The notes under the pieces: model-generated
What the model was told of the DNA's origin: nothing
Database searches by the model: none
What the model saw: the letters and a program-made list of their open reading frames with translations, nothing else
In this document: positions 19,474 to 30,316 of the stretch, piece after piece
Position numbering within the stretch: position 1 is the stretch's first letter
Layout of the letters: every line of letters starts with the position of its first letter
Assembly: GCF_963678635.1 (NCBI RefSeq)
Contig: NC_087069.1
Span: 43,474,688 to 43,538,687 of the forward strand
Source of the DNA: Symsagittifera roscoffensis
Lineage: Eukaryota; Xenacoelomorpha; Acoela; Convolutidae
DNA length: 64,000 nt
Direction: 5' to 3'
Program-made: the position numbers and the translations under genes

Positions 19474-20398
19474 TGTAACATTCGCCCCGAAGATACATAT
19501 CGACGGAAAATAAAGTTAGGTTCTAAAACGACTGGCCAATGTCAAAACAGAGCTCTACATGCTTTTCACCGTCTCTACCAAAGCCAGTTTTTTGGTGGTC
19601 TTTCTAACATCGGGTTGACAAAAACGTTACTGCCTTCGGCTTAGGTCAAAACACTCAAATTAACTTGTTTACATGCAAAATTAGTGAGCTAATGGCTGGG
19701 TCTCAGTATCCTCAGACCAAGACGTCACTCCTAAAATTAGGGCTACTACTACTTATTATATTACTATTGTTTTTGTCAGTAGATGAAAATTATCATCTCC
19801 ATCGAAGATGGATCAACCCTTTCCCCCAACTCCTAGCTTCTCATCCTTGCAAAATGAATTCAAATGTTAATTAAATTCAATTCAGGACATAATAGGGAAG
19901 CTAAAAAGTTTATAAAAAATGATTTCAGTTCGAGTCCCGAGACCCCTCCGGATTCCTGAATCCGGGGAAATAACACCCTTATCTCCTCTCCGGAAGGCTG
20001 TCTTCTACCCTTCACCGTTGTTGTGAATGGCCTTGCAACGATTGTAGCAACATAATCGTTGCAACTCGAAGCGGTATCTGCTACATCTGCTGTTCGTTCA
20101 ATACTCTTTGTTGTTTTTTATCGCGATTATCGTTGTTGTCGCCGTCTCAACTATTGTTGTTCTGTTTTATTTGGATTTTTTCCAAAATGGCCGATTTTGA
20201 TGTTTCTCAGAAATATGACGTCATCGTTCAAATTTTTAAAAAAATTAAAATACCAGAATATTCTAGCCTTCCCGATTCGTTCAATCGTCCGAATAACACC
20301 GTTAATCCTCCAAAACTGCCAATTCGGAAGTTTAGCTGCTAATAATCCGAAATTGCATTTTCGTCCATTCTGGTCGAATATCACATACTCCCCGGACA
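19474..20398 (-). repeat. Outer LTR of element C
   Basis: On the - strand it runs TGTCCGGGGAGTATGTGATA to GGCGAATGTTACA (925 bp). It is the second of two tandem LTRs and is separated from the inner one by 93 bp (20399-20491) that duplicate the end of the 3' UTR. It contains a TTGCAACGATT-type hairpin near 20030-20062. Confidence 0.75.
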
Positions 20399-20491
20399 GC
20401 TCGGTCAATGTCCCCATTGAATCTCATAATGTTCGTAAAAATGGTACAGTGCCATCGAACAGAATTTACAAAATGCAATAAATCACTTTTA

Positions 20492-21406
20492 TGTAACATT
20501 CGCCCGGAAGTAGATATGGACGGAAAATAAAGCTAGGCTATAAAACGACTGGCCAGCGTCTAAACTAACCTCTACATATTTTTCATTGTCTCTACCAAAG
20601 CCAGTTCTTTTGATGGTCTTTTCAACATCGGGTCGACAAAAACGTTACTGTTCTCCGGCTTGGACCAGAACGCTCAAATTAACTTAATTACATGCAGAAC
20701 TAGTGAGCTCATGGCTGGGTCTCAGTATCCCCAGACCACGAGGTCTATTCTAAAAACAGGGCTACTACTATTTATTGAATTTTTTTTGTTTTTGCTCAGT
20801 AGAAAAAAATCGTCATCTCCATCGAAGATAAATCAACCCTTTCCCCCAACTCCTAGCTTCTCATCCTAGCAAACTGAATTCAGATGTTAATTAAGTTCAA
20901 TTCAGGACATAATAGGGAAGCTAAAAGTTTATCTAAAATGCTATGAGTTTCAGACCCGAGACCCCTCCGGATTCTTGAACCCGGGGAAATAAGACCTCTA
21001 TTTTCCTTCCGGAAGGCTGTCTTCTACCCTTAATCGTCGTTCGCAATGGCCCTGCAGCTATTGTAGCGACACAATAGTTGCAACTCGGAACGGTCTCTGC
21101 TTTTTTGCTCGTCTCTAATTGCGATTCTAAGTTTTTCCGTTGTTATCGTCGCAACTACTGTTGTTGTTGTGTCTTATTTCGGTTTTTCTGCCAAAATGGT
21201 CGTTTCTGACGTTTCGCAGAAATATGACGTCATACTTCGAAAATTTAAACGTTTCAAACACCAGAATATTCTAGTCTTCACAGTTTGGCTAATCGTTCCA
21301 ATAACACTGCTAATCCTTCAAAACTGCTAATTCGGAAGGCTAGCTGCTAAAATTTCGAATCTGCATTTTCGTCCATTCTGGTCGAATGTCACACACTCCC
21401 CGGACA
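20492..21406 (-). repeat. Inner LTR of element C
   Basis: On the - strand it starts TGTCCGGGGAGTGTGTGAC and ends GGGCGAATGTTACA (915 bp). It directly follows the 3' UTR (21407-21906), so it is the original 3' LTR and the outer copy is a duplicate of LTR plus 93 bp. Confidence 0.75.
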
Positions 21407-21906
21407 GTCCGGTCTATGTCCCCATTGAATCTCGCAATGTTCGTAAAATTGGTACAGTGTCATCGAACAGAATTAACAAAATGCACGAAGTTACTTTTAT
21501 CCGCGTCATATCGACTCGACTCACTGAAGAATATAAATGGCATCATACTACATCACTATAGCCTTCCAATTTTTTCACTAATCTACACATTGAGGATATG
21601 ACCTAAGATAAAAACATCTTTTCTGACTTCCAATGTCAATGTCTTGATTTAAAAATTTTTCTCATAGATATTAAAAGATGTTGGTTTGCAGGTCAGTCCT
21701 GCCAACCAACAAGCTAAAATTATCCTACTATGCTTCTTCCCTTCGGAAATCTTGCTTGTTTTTGTCCTGAATATTAAAACTAAGGAACTCCGTGGTTAGA
21801 AAGAACAATGAAACAATCTCTTTCTTCAAGAGATTACCCAAGCCTTTCATGTCACCACAAAGTGATCAGTTCTCCTAGTTGATTAAAAACAGTCATGCAG
21901 GCTGGA

Positions 21907-23193
21907 ATATTTAAATATGAACTTCTTTCCCAGTATCGATTCCAACTCTTCCTCTGTTCTCTCTGGAACTGCTGAGAACATCTTACACAGCAACTCGTAA
22001 GATTTTTCGGACATTCTCGTTAGTCTCACACACTTTGGCACTGAGAAGGCTTGATCCACGATCGTTCTCGTACTCTTTACATTCACAGCTACGAAATGCA
22101 CCGGGTATCTGCTCTTGCGCATTGGAGCCAATGTCGATCCCACCAAATATCGTGCTCCTGATGGTCTACAACAAGTCTCACTGTGTCTGATGTTCATTTC
22201 CACCTCGATCGCTTCCCTCCATTTTCCTATGTGCTTCTGCTCATTTTGCAAAACTCCTGGGAACACTTCTACACTGATGGCTGTGACCATCTCATGTCTC
22301 TGTTATAGATTCAATAGTGACACTAAAGAACCAAACATGCTGTAGAATCCTAGTGCAGTCACTAAATTCACCTCAGTTCCTCCATGGCAATCTGCGATCA
22401 GTTCCGTTTCCGTCCTTGCTTTCATCACGACATTCCCAAACAATATCGTCAATTGCTTGTGTTGTCTCTCTAGGGTTTTCACACAACCCAGACCTCCACA
22501 AACGTGACCTTCCAGTCCACAGACTTCCGCCAGACAGCTACCAGGTTTGACCCAGTCTTCTGGTCCCCGGCCAGGCAACTCCATTTTGTCTTCCCCGTTG
22601 CTCCTAGAGGCTGTTATCACCACAGTATATATGATGTTACGGTCACGCAGGATACAGTCTGCATTCAGCTCCCTCTGCACATCTTGTGTCGCCCGTAATA
22701 TCGAGTCAGCATTGGGACTAGGACACCATGATGGTGTCATCAGTTCCCACACTAACATCAAGCTCGTTCTCAGTAGTTCATCTGAGAATCCCAACCCAAA
22801 CTTCACTCTTTTGTCGGATTTTGGTACGGAAGGCGCAGTCACCTCTTCTTCCAAGACAAGTCCCAATTTGGTCTGCGGATTTTTAACGCTCTTAATCGTT
22901 ACAATTCTCGATGTCCAGAAAGTTAGCAACACTGCCTGCTCATAATCAAAGAAGCAATCGCGTATGTCTTCACTCAGGAAAGTATTGTACGCTATCCCTA
23001 TGATTCCGGACACGTAGCTGTACGACTTCTTCTTGATCGGTCCACAGTACTGACTGGATTTCGGCAGTGCCCCCATAGATTCTTTAGTGAGTCTCAGCTC
23101 CTTGTTTTCATTGGCACAGTGCAAACGGTCAGTACCGCGCAGTTGAGTTTCTGCTAGAGAGTAGTAAACAAGCACACCATCATTGATTCCCAT
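21907..23193 (-). pseudogene. Terminal accessory ORF of element C (deleted, with stop)
   Basis: Frames 22303-23193 and 21883-22290 are the same frame split by a TAA. The N-terminal part (MGINDGV...GTDRLHC) is followed by TKES..YCGPIKKKSY..VSGIIGIAYN, which D also has, then a stretch homologous to B residues 30-230 including the cluster GSCLAEVC..GHVC..LGC. After LESILGKKF the frame jumps directly into 3' UTR sequence equal to position about 1483 of element A. This is a deletion of roughly 1.2 kb relative to A, at a short AT microhomology. Confidence 0.7.
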
Positions 23194-24317
23194 AGTGCTT
23201 CCTCCTCATCCGAACCTCTCGAGATGTTATTCTTTCCAACCAGGATCATCACATTGGGGATCCTTCCTGGATTCATTAGTTCCACCATCCGATATAACTG
23301 GGCTATCGTCGCGCCTCCGAAGGCCATCACCGGGATGACCCAAGAAGTCCTCAAATTCGAGATTACTCTGACTAAACTGTCTCCCAGTATCAGATGTGAT
23401 GTCCCCAGTGGCGGTTGCTGCAGGTTTACTTCCGGGTTCCAGGTCGGTCGATTGAAGCAAGCTCTCGGATCTGTCTCCGGGACTCCCGCGAAGTTATATC
23501 TCAACTGATTATTCTTTTGTACGTCTATTACTCGAGACACTTTCTTTGCTGGCATCTTCCGTATTTTTCTCCCTGGGACCTTAGAGCTCCCCATTGGTGG
23601 CGTCGTGTCGCTAACTCCCTGTCTGATCACGGTTTGGGAGAGTCGTACTCTGCCCGTGTCGTCGATCGTTCCATAGGGTGCAGTCAACCCGGAACCTTGT
23701 GCATTCTTGTTGGCGACTAGTCGTCCAGCTGTCTCTATCAGCCTCTTCACCGTTTGTTCCACGACTGGGTCACGCAAGGTGTCACTAGGGTCCGGGATTG
23801 TCACTCGAACTGTTGCTGCCGGGAGTCGTGTCTCCGTTGTCTGACTCATTTCTCGAGGCGTCAAGAGCTCCATCGGGGACTGCCCACGAGGAATACTCCT
23901 TGCAGGTAACACCTTCTCCACGGCCGTTGTCAACGCCATCCGCTCTTTGTAATCCCGCCTCAAGCGCTCAATCTCTTCGCTCTGCTTTTTGCTGCAGTCC
24001 TCGAACAATCTCTTCCACATGTCCCTATCTTCCTCCGTACTGAGCATGGTCTTAGTCATCTCGTCCAGCTCCCTTTTCGTCCTTTCCAATTCGTCCTTTA
24101 TCCCATCCAGATCTTGCAATGTTTGGTTTGTCTGAACCTTTTGTTCTACTTTCGCCCTCTTTGGTGGCACAGCTGCTCTCAGTGTTGAACTAGACGAGGC
24201 AGCCTCGCTGTTCATCTCCTGATACATTCTCGTCAGGTTTGGGCTTGGAAGGCATAGGCATTTCACCTGGTTGGTAAGTCGTAGAACTTCCCAATCCAGG
24301 CTCATTCGCCAAGTCAC
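23154..24317 (-). CDS. Coiled-coil plus SGNH (GDSL-like) hydrolase N-terminal part
   Basis: 387 residues. About 70-135 form a charged coiled coil (DELERTKRELDEMTKTM, EERDMWKRLFEDC pattern). A Ser/Thr/Pro spacer follows. From about 305 an SGNH-type core starts: HLILGDSLVRV (block I, nucleophile Ser), VMAFGGATIAQL (block II Gly), VMILVGKNNISRG (block III Asn). The Asp/His block V is absent because sequence is deleted after MVCLFTTL; in D it is present at 37.4 kb. SGNH enzymes cleave esters or remove acyl and acetyl groups. The first 30-40 residues overlap the helical ORF in another phase, so the natural start is uncertain. Element B lacks this cassette. Confidence 0.7.
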   Translation of the reverse strand: MTWRMSLDWEVLRLTNQVKCLCLPSPNLTRMYQEMNSEAASSSSTLRAAVPPKRAKVEQKVQTNQTLQDLDGIKDELERTKRELDEMTKTMLSTEEDRDMWKRLFEDCSKKQSEEIERLRRDYKERMALTTAVEKVLPARSIPRGQSPMELLTPREMSQTTETRLPAATVRVTIPDPSDTLRDPVVEQTVKRLIETAGRLVANKNAQGSGLTAPYGTIDDTGRVRLSQTVIRQGVSDTTPPMGSSKVPGRKIRKMPAKKVSRVIDVQKNNQLRYNFAGVPETDPRACFNRPTWNPEVNLQQPPLGTSHLILGDSLVRVISNLRTSWVIPVMAFGGATIAQLYRMVELMNPGRIPNVMILVGKNNISRGSDEEEALWESMMVCLFTTL

Positions 24318-24594
24318 TCCCTGAGAGAGCCCCGTTTCTCCACCTCATCACTCTCATGTTCGGGCGGTCTAGTACTCCCCTCTCTCCGAATGCTGCCATC
24401 AATAGGACATTTGCGGGGCGGTCACCACGGTTGTCATGCCCCAAGATGTTTATCAGGGCGGTCAGCAACATGACTACCTCTTGGTTCTCCAGAACGAAGT
24501 CTCGATCCATTAGCCGACGATAGATCGCATCTATCATCGGTCCTACAAATGCCTCTGCCAGGTCCATCAATTCATCCAAGTTGAAATTATCCAA
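24190..24594 (-). CDS. Helical ORF of element C
   Basis: 134 residues, starting MDNFNLDELMDLAEAF with a good ATG. Homologous to 15294-15752 (B) and 38193-38483 (D). All-helical in appearance, with VVMLLTALINILGHDNRGDRP then RWRNGALSGSDLANEPGL. It overlaps the SGNH ORF by about 130 bases in a different phase, so in the parent element both may be parts of one protein or linked by frameshifting. Confidence 0.6.
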   Translation of the reverse strand: MDNFNLDELMDLAEAFVGPMIDAIYRRLMDRDFVLENQEVVMLLTALINILGHDNRGDRPANVLLMAAFGERGVLDRPNMRVMRWRNGALSGSDLANEPGLGSSTTYQPGEMPMPSKPKPDENVSGDEQRGCLV

Positions 24595-25004
24595 ACTGTT
24601 CTTCAGGTTCGATTTGATTTGATTCCAAGGTTTGACTCAAATGAGCAATTAAATGATCAGCCAGGATCTAGAAAAAAGGTCACGAATATCACACTTGTTA
24701 GTTTCACCTTAACTTCTCGTTAAAAATTATTTAAAAACAGTCAGATAAAAGATTTTGATCCTAAAATTAATTAAAATCAATCGGTCTCTAAAATTTTGGA
24801 ATTCGACCTAAGATTGGACCGTCCAAACTTTGGATCTATTCCTAAGACTGTCATTCAGTTGTTCATGGTCACTAACCCCTTCTTACTCAAGATCTTAATA
24901 ACATAACACATAACAAAACATAACACACATATCACACATATCACACAACTTAGTCTTTAGCCTAACACCCTCTCGCACGTCACTCAGCCTATACTTAAGT
25001 AATA
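24595..25004 (-). other. Gap between macrodomain and helical ORFs of C
   Basis: AT-rich, no ORF. It contains several ACATAACAC and ATCACACAT units at 24900-24950. The matching gap in D (38484-38796) has the same character. Confidence 0.5.
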
Positions 25005-25530
25005 TTACTTATGTAAATATACTTGTATATTAGTATCAGAGAATATCACGTGTACAAGCGCGTACAATTCCCGAGGATGCAGTCGTCCTCTGTTTGGTTC
25101 GTACACTGGAAGCGAGAGCTCCTTCACGTCCATTTCCACGAGGAAGGCTCTCAACCTTGTCAAGGACAAGACTAGGTTCTCTGAGTCCACGAGCTGCTTC
25201 TCCGTCGCCCTCGTCACCAAGAAGCATAGGTATTTTCCCGGTATCTGTGACGCCGCCGGAGGTAAGGCTGCTACGCCCCTTATTCCTGGTCTTTGCTTCC
25301 AAAGGAATTCCACGTTTTTGTATTCTCTCTTAAAATCTGCCGCTAACGCTGTCCTAAAACTCATGTCTGCTGTGATTGCTATCGCACATGTTCTGTTTGT
25401 GAGTATGAAATCACTATCCGTTAATATTTTTTTACTTGAATATTCATTTGGTAAGTTAAAATATGACTCAACTACCCTCCCTATGTCAGGTTTCTTAGGT
25501 TCTTCGCCTGTTTCTGCTTCTAAGTCTCCT
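25005..25530 (-). CDS. Macrodomain ORF of element C
   Basis: The conserved part starts upstream of the first Met at 25364: the frame is open back to about 25575 and includes IGRVVESY and LTDSDFILTNRT, parallel to B. The core follows the B copy: AIAITADMSF, ALAADFKREYKNVEFLW, IPGKYLCFLVTR, LSLTRLRAFLVEMDV, ELSLPVYEPNRGRL, ELYALVHVIFSDTNIQVYLH. It ends at TAA six residues before the B end (Lys codon changed). As in B there is no ATG at the start of the domain-containing frame, which supports expression by frameshift or splicing. It is the least damaged gene of C. Confidence 0.72.
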
Positions 25531-25546
25531 GTCTCTCTTTCTATTC

Positions 25547-26302
25547 TTAATTTTCTATTATCAAGTTTTCAGTGTGGGTAAGTCCTACCCCCACTCCCCG
25601 GACAAAAATATCTATCGACATCCCCGTCGATCGCATACCGGGTATCAAATCGAGATTGGAAGCCGGAATGAGTAGTCGCCCCTCCTGGGCAGCCCAGGAA
25701 GGATCTTCTCGTTCGGTTCTCTTGTACTTTATGCTTTCACGATCTTCATCTTGAATCGTGACACTGGTCTCCTTTAGGTCCGACGTCATTTCGTTCAGCC
25801 ATTCCAAGACACGCAGATTCGTCAAGTCTTGTTCATATGACTGCTGTTGCTCGTCGTCGAATTCTACCTCGGGTTTCGACCGATCATCGGTCCACTCATC
25901 GTCATGATCATCGACTATGTCAATGTCCTGTGACACAGTTATTTCCTCTAGACCTACTACTTCTTCCCCTATCTTCTTTAGGTCTATCCTGTCCACTACA
26001 AAATCTGCGCCGTAAGGGTTATATTTTTTCTCGGATCTTGTCCGGTCATTCTGACGAGTCTGTATCGTGAACGGAAGATCCGGTTCCAAGTTCATAGGAA
26101 CCTCCCCTTGTTCAGGGTCTTGCCAGTCCTCTTCTGCGTAGGGTAAAGTTTCATCGTCCGCCTCAATCACGTCATTTGGATCCAGGTCCAGTGGTGTACT
26201 CGTTCCTTCCTCTATGACTTCCTTTCCATCGTTCTTCTCCCTCGTGCCCTTCTCGTTGACCTCACAAGCAGGATCCATCATTAGATAATCCCCTTCTTCC
26301 AT
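25547..26302 (-). CDS. Acidic ORF of element C
   Basis: 251 residues, starting MEEGDYLMMDPACEVNEKGT. Acidic throughout and probably disordered. It ends with FVRGVGVGLTHTENL like the B copy (13613-14317). The start ATG lies inside the last part of the integrase frame. The function is unknown. Confidence 0.65.
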   Translation of the reverse strand: MEEGDYLMMDPACEVNEKGTREKNDGKEVIEEGTSTPLDLDPNDVIEADDETLPYAEEDWQDPEQGEVPMNLEPDLPFTIQTRQNDRTRSEKKYNPYGADFVVDRIDLKKIGEEVVGLEEITVSQDIDIVDDHDDEWTDDRSKPEVEFDDEQQQSYEQDLTNLRVLEWLNEMTSDLKETSVTIQDEDRESIKYKRTEREDPSWAAQEGRLLIPASNLDLIPGMRSTGMSIDIFVRGVGVGLTHTENLIIEN

Positions 26303-27400
26303 GTCTGCGGGTATACACCAGTTTTCTGTCGATGGATTGTGTGGCTCAATGTTCTCGTAGTGGGCGGCTCGGGTGCACCTCCTGGTGCACCTCCGTAATC
26401 ATGAAGGGTCTCCTCCACTTTTTTAAGAGCTTTTTCGTTCCTTTCGGTGGTATAACGTTCTGAAGTACCCATACGTAGTCTGCCACCGAGTAAGCTTTTG
26501 CACCAGCTGCTTTCTTGTCAAATTTTTTCCTCTGCCTTGCCTGTGCTTGCTGAGTATTTCGTCTTCACAAATCGTTCAACTCCGTGTGACGGCTGATCAC
26601 ATCCCTCACGTAGACCTGTGGAGACGTTTTCTTTCCCTCATACTCTGGGTAGAAAACGGTTAAGGGTAAAGACTTCTCGTGTCCAGTTAGCATCATGTGT
26701 GGACTAACTCCAGTGGTGGAGTGTTGCGTGCTATTATAGGCTCCCATTCCCCTTGGAAGGTATCTGTCCCAATCGGTCATGTTCCTGGAACAATATACTC
26801 TCAGCATTGACACTAACGTTCTATTCTGTCTTTCCACTAAGCCATTCGTCTGGGGGCCGTATGTCGTGGAGTGAGCTTGAGCAACCTGTGAGCGTCTCAT
26901 AAGCTCTTTCGTAAGCTCTCCTACGAAAGCTGTTCCATTATCCGATTGAAACGTCATAGGACAACCATGTCTCGCTATCCACGTATTGATCAGGTGGTCG
27001 CATGTCTCTTCCGCCGAGGCAGTTATGCAGGGCACGGCCTCTGCATACTTCGTGAAGTGATCTATCATGACCAGGACTTGGTTATAACCGCTGTCTGTCA
27101 TGCATATCTTTTGGTGATCTATCTGCACCACCTCGGTGAATTCAGACGACTCGATTGATTGTAAAGGAAATCGCAATTTCCTTGAATCCTTGACCTGTTG
27201 GCATCACAGGCACGCTGTTACCCACTTCTCACATGCCTTCTTCGTTCCAGGCCAGTCAAAGCGCTTCAGGATCCTCTGATACACTTTGTCTATCCCCTGA
27301 TGGCCCATCTGATCATGCGACCTGAATAATAGTTCTGTCTGATAGAGTTGCGGCAACACTATTGCGGTTATACTTGTATAGGACTTTGTCTTCTTCTCTT
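26303..27400 (-). pseudogene. pol: Integrase of element C
   Basis: The ORF 26565-27176 has the full DDE core (VVQIDHQK, FQSDNGTAF, NGLVERQNR). Upstream, 27204-27416 codes the zinc domain (HDQMGHQGIDK, then a damaged C-C pair). Downstream, after a stop at HTELNDL, the C-terminal PPKGTKKLLKKW and PFMITEVHQ continue. At least two lesions interrupt it. Confidence 0.8.
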
Positions 27401-28735
27401 CTCTTGCAAGCCACAATCCCGTCCTTGTTCAAATATAACCTCCCCTCCTTCTGCATGAAGTACTGTCTCAGGATACGGTAACTGTCTTTTTCCAGGTCAC
27501 CTTTGTCTGGTATACCATTTTCTATCCAACTCTTCAGGTTGTTTGTCATGCGGTGATTTTTCTGCGCCCTTAGTAGGTCCGAGAGTCTGTATCTCGCCTT
27601 CAAGTATGTCTTCATGACCCTCATCTGACTATTCATCTCATTGGGCTGGTGTGTGTCTTCTTCCATCTTAACGCACCAAATCTTCGCCAACGGCTGTGTT
27701 TCTTGCTTGAACGGCTGAAGATCAGTTCTGACTACCTCTTTTTGTGGCAACAGACTTATTGTACGTTTCGATACCGCTATTGTTTCCAAATCATATGCTG
27801 CGTTGTCAAAGACTTTCTCATTCGGTATGAGGTAGCGATCACTATCAGGGTCCTGGTACATCTCTCTATCCAGATCCCTTGCACGAGTTTCCACTAGTAG
27901 TGTGTGGATCGCTAGTTCGACAGTTCTGATTCCGAGCTCGAGTTCCTGTCTGAGTACGTGTCGATCCCTGAATTTCGGGAGTTGTCGTCTGTTGAAGAGG
28001 TTGTGATGGAGTCTACACCCTCCTCCAGATCAGGTATGTGCCTTCTTCGCATCCATCTGAACTCCCCGGACAAAACTTTGTTCCCCAGGTCCTGTTTTTC
28101 ATCAGGAACTTTTTCATCTATCTCAGACTCCCCGGACAAACTTCCTCGTCCCGTGTGTTGTTCTTGTACTCGCTGGCTCTTCTCATTGTTCGTATCCCCG
28201 GACAAACAATCTTGCACCAGGTTTTGTTCTACCTTTACCCCTTCTTTCTCCTGGTCCACAAAGGTAACGGTTTTCTTTCGCGTATCGCTCCCCTATTCGT
28301 TTGGTCCGTACGAAGTACTGGTTAAAACCTCATGTGGTATTGAGGATACTAGTTGCTGAACTATTGTCCTACAATCCCTCTCGTTCTCTTCGTGTTGTCG
28401 TCTGGACGGCATGATCTTCACCTTCTCCCTGACTGTTAGTGATGCCACTGCTGCTGTCCACTCAGGGTCATCTCTGGTCACTTATCTTTCTAACAATCCA
28501 CCCAGCATCCGCATCGCATGCGGTGTGACCTGCACCGTTTTGTCCAGTAATGAGAGGCTGTTTGTGTTCATGCGAGAGAGTTCCTGCTGGACCAGTTTTG
28601 AGCGCAGCAACAGATCCAAGGGCACCGGGTTCCTTTTGGATAGGATTTTTTATCTCGGCTGCTTTCTCGACAGGTAACTCAGGATGCTCTGGAATTGGAT
28701 GTCCAGACTTATCCAACCATCTCGTTAAGGGAAGC
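27313..28735 (-). pseudogene. pol: RNase H-integrase linker of element C
   Basis: Fragments 27313-27894, 27912-28259 and 28468-28716 match the long linker of B. The middle part codes three LSGE/LSGD motifs at 22-codon intervals from the DNA motif TGTCCGGGGA (28061-28072, 28127-28138, 28194-28204). The C-terminal part (ARYRLSDLLRAQKN, DGIVACKR) is better conserved and is probably a folded helical module before the integrase zinc domain. Confidence 0.65.
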
Positions 28736-28738
28736 GCT

Positions 28739-29808
28739 TCATAAGTTTCTTTCGTCCAGAAACGAGAATCCCTTCTTTATTTCTGCTTGGTTGGCTTGCT
28801 TCTGTTCCAATCTTTCATAGAACTCAGTTTTCTTACTGAGGCTGTCAGCATTCTGGTGTTTATCACGCATCCTGTGCTCGATTATCATGTGGTAGCCATC
28901 CAACCTTACTATCCATCTACCAATAAAACTCTGATCCATCGAGTAGGTCTTCAACCAGGATAACGCTCTGTTGTCTACGCGTAACTTAAAGGGAGCGCTC
29001 CCCAAGTATGCGCGGTATTTTTCCACAAATGTGACTACTGCAAACATTTCTGCTTTTGGTGCACCATATTTCATCTCAGTGTCACTCAAGACCTTGCTGC
29101 CGTATGCAATGGGACGGAGAACCATTCTTCCATTCCATTCTTGCTCCTGATGCAATATTCCTGAGATGGCTACTACCGATGCGTCTGTGTCAAGAACATA
29201 CATGCCCTTTTCTGTAGGCATGCCTAGCACTGGCGCTTCGCACAGTTCCCGCTTTATGTTCTCGAAGGCAACTTGTGCTTCATCGTTCCTTTCGAACTTT
29301 TTCCCTTTGTTGCGCATCAGCTTCTGCATCGGATACACCTTGTCCGCATATCCTTTTATAAACTCCCGGTAGTGGTTGGCAAACCCTAGGAAGCTCAGGA
29401 GCTGTGTGTCTGTTCTGGGAGCCTTCCATGTCAACACTGCTTCTACTGCTTCCGGGTCCGGCCTCACCCCATGCCTGTCCACCATTCTTCCCAGGTACTT
29501 GATTGAATCCATAAGGATTTCACATTTCGATTGCACAAGCCGAAGGGCATCCTCTTCCTCTGGTGCAACCCTAATTCGCACGAAAATCCGGTTTTCTCTC
29601 CATCCTTCTTCCGCAAAGGGACCTGCCAGAAGGCCGAACCCAAGTGCAATGTTGTGAAGAATTTGGCATCACCAAGTTTGGAGAAGCTCTCGTCTATCCG
29701 CGGTATCGGGTACGCATCTTTTATCGTCACCGCGTTCAAGTAACGAAAGTCGCAACAAAACCTAAGCTGCCTCTTTGCTTTTTCGCCATTACTACCCCTC
29801 AAGCCCAT
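28739..29808 (-). pseudogene. pol: RT and RNase H of element C (RT palm deleted)
   Basis: The frame 29464-29808 has FCCDFRYLNAV, then TTLHLGSAFWQV, where the first catalytic Asp is His, and MPFGLCN. The sequence then jumps to SKCEILMDSIKYLG (frame 28739-29581), so the YVDD motif and about 70 codons of the palm are missing. RNase H is complete: YVLDTDASV, AEMFAVV, LRVDNRALSW, HQNADSLSK. The reverse transcriptase cannot be active. Confidence 0.85.
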
Positions 29809-30316
29809 GGCAATTTTGAGGGTTCTATCATGTCATATTCGAGCAACATTTCTATTTACGCTCGGCACGCTTCCCACTTGTGTGGCGTCATCCGTCTCGC
29901 GCATTCTCTGTGCGGAACGGCACTTTCTTCCAGTTCAATTTCGTGTTCGACGAAGTTACAGCAATCGATATCCGCCTTATGTTTTCAAAAAACTTCTGCG
30001 TTCCGATTTAGGACGTTCCGCAATTTTTCGAAATCTCCCTCACCTATTTTCCTTTTTAAATGTTCTATCTCTGGCAAAACCGGTTTGTCAGATGTCAGAT
30101 TCTAGTTCATATGACGAGAGGCGTTCCGGAAAATTCGAGCAGCAATCCGGATAAGTCGTCGTCCGTTTCAGGTTTTCATTGAAAACAATTTATGAATAGA
30201 TTTTAATTCATCAATCCTCTTTAAAATTTTACTTTATTGGCATATTAAGGACAGTCTTTGACACTATGTCTCTTTAAGTTTTGTGTCTCCTCATAGTCGG
30301 TCCTCATCGGCAAAGC
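29809..30316 (-). pseudogene. pol: Protease-RT spacer of element C (decayed)
   Basis: No frame stays open. Pieces match the spacer of B (9650-10140), including sequence for FVEHEIELEE and RRMTPHK-like residues read across stops. 30160-30300 contains nothing recognisable. Confidence 0.45.

Noticed and set aside
22115-24043. Several + strand ORFs of 75-130 residues over element C
   Set aside because: They are antisense shadows of the C accessory genes.
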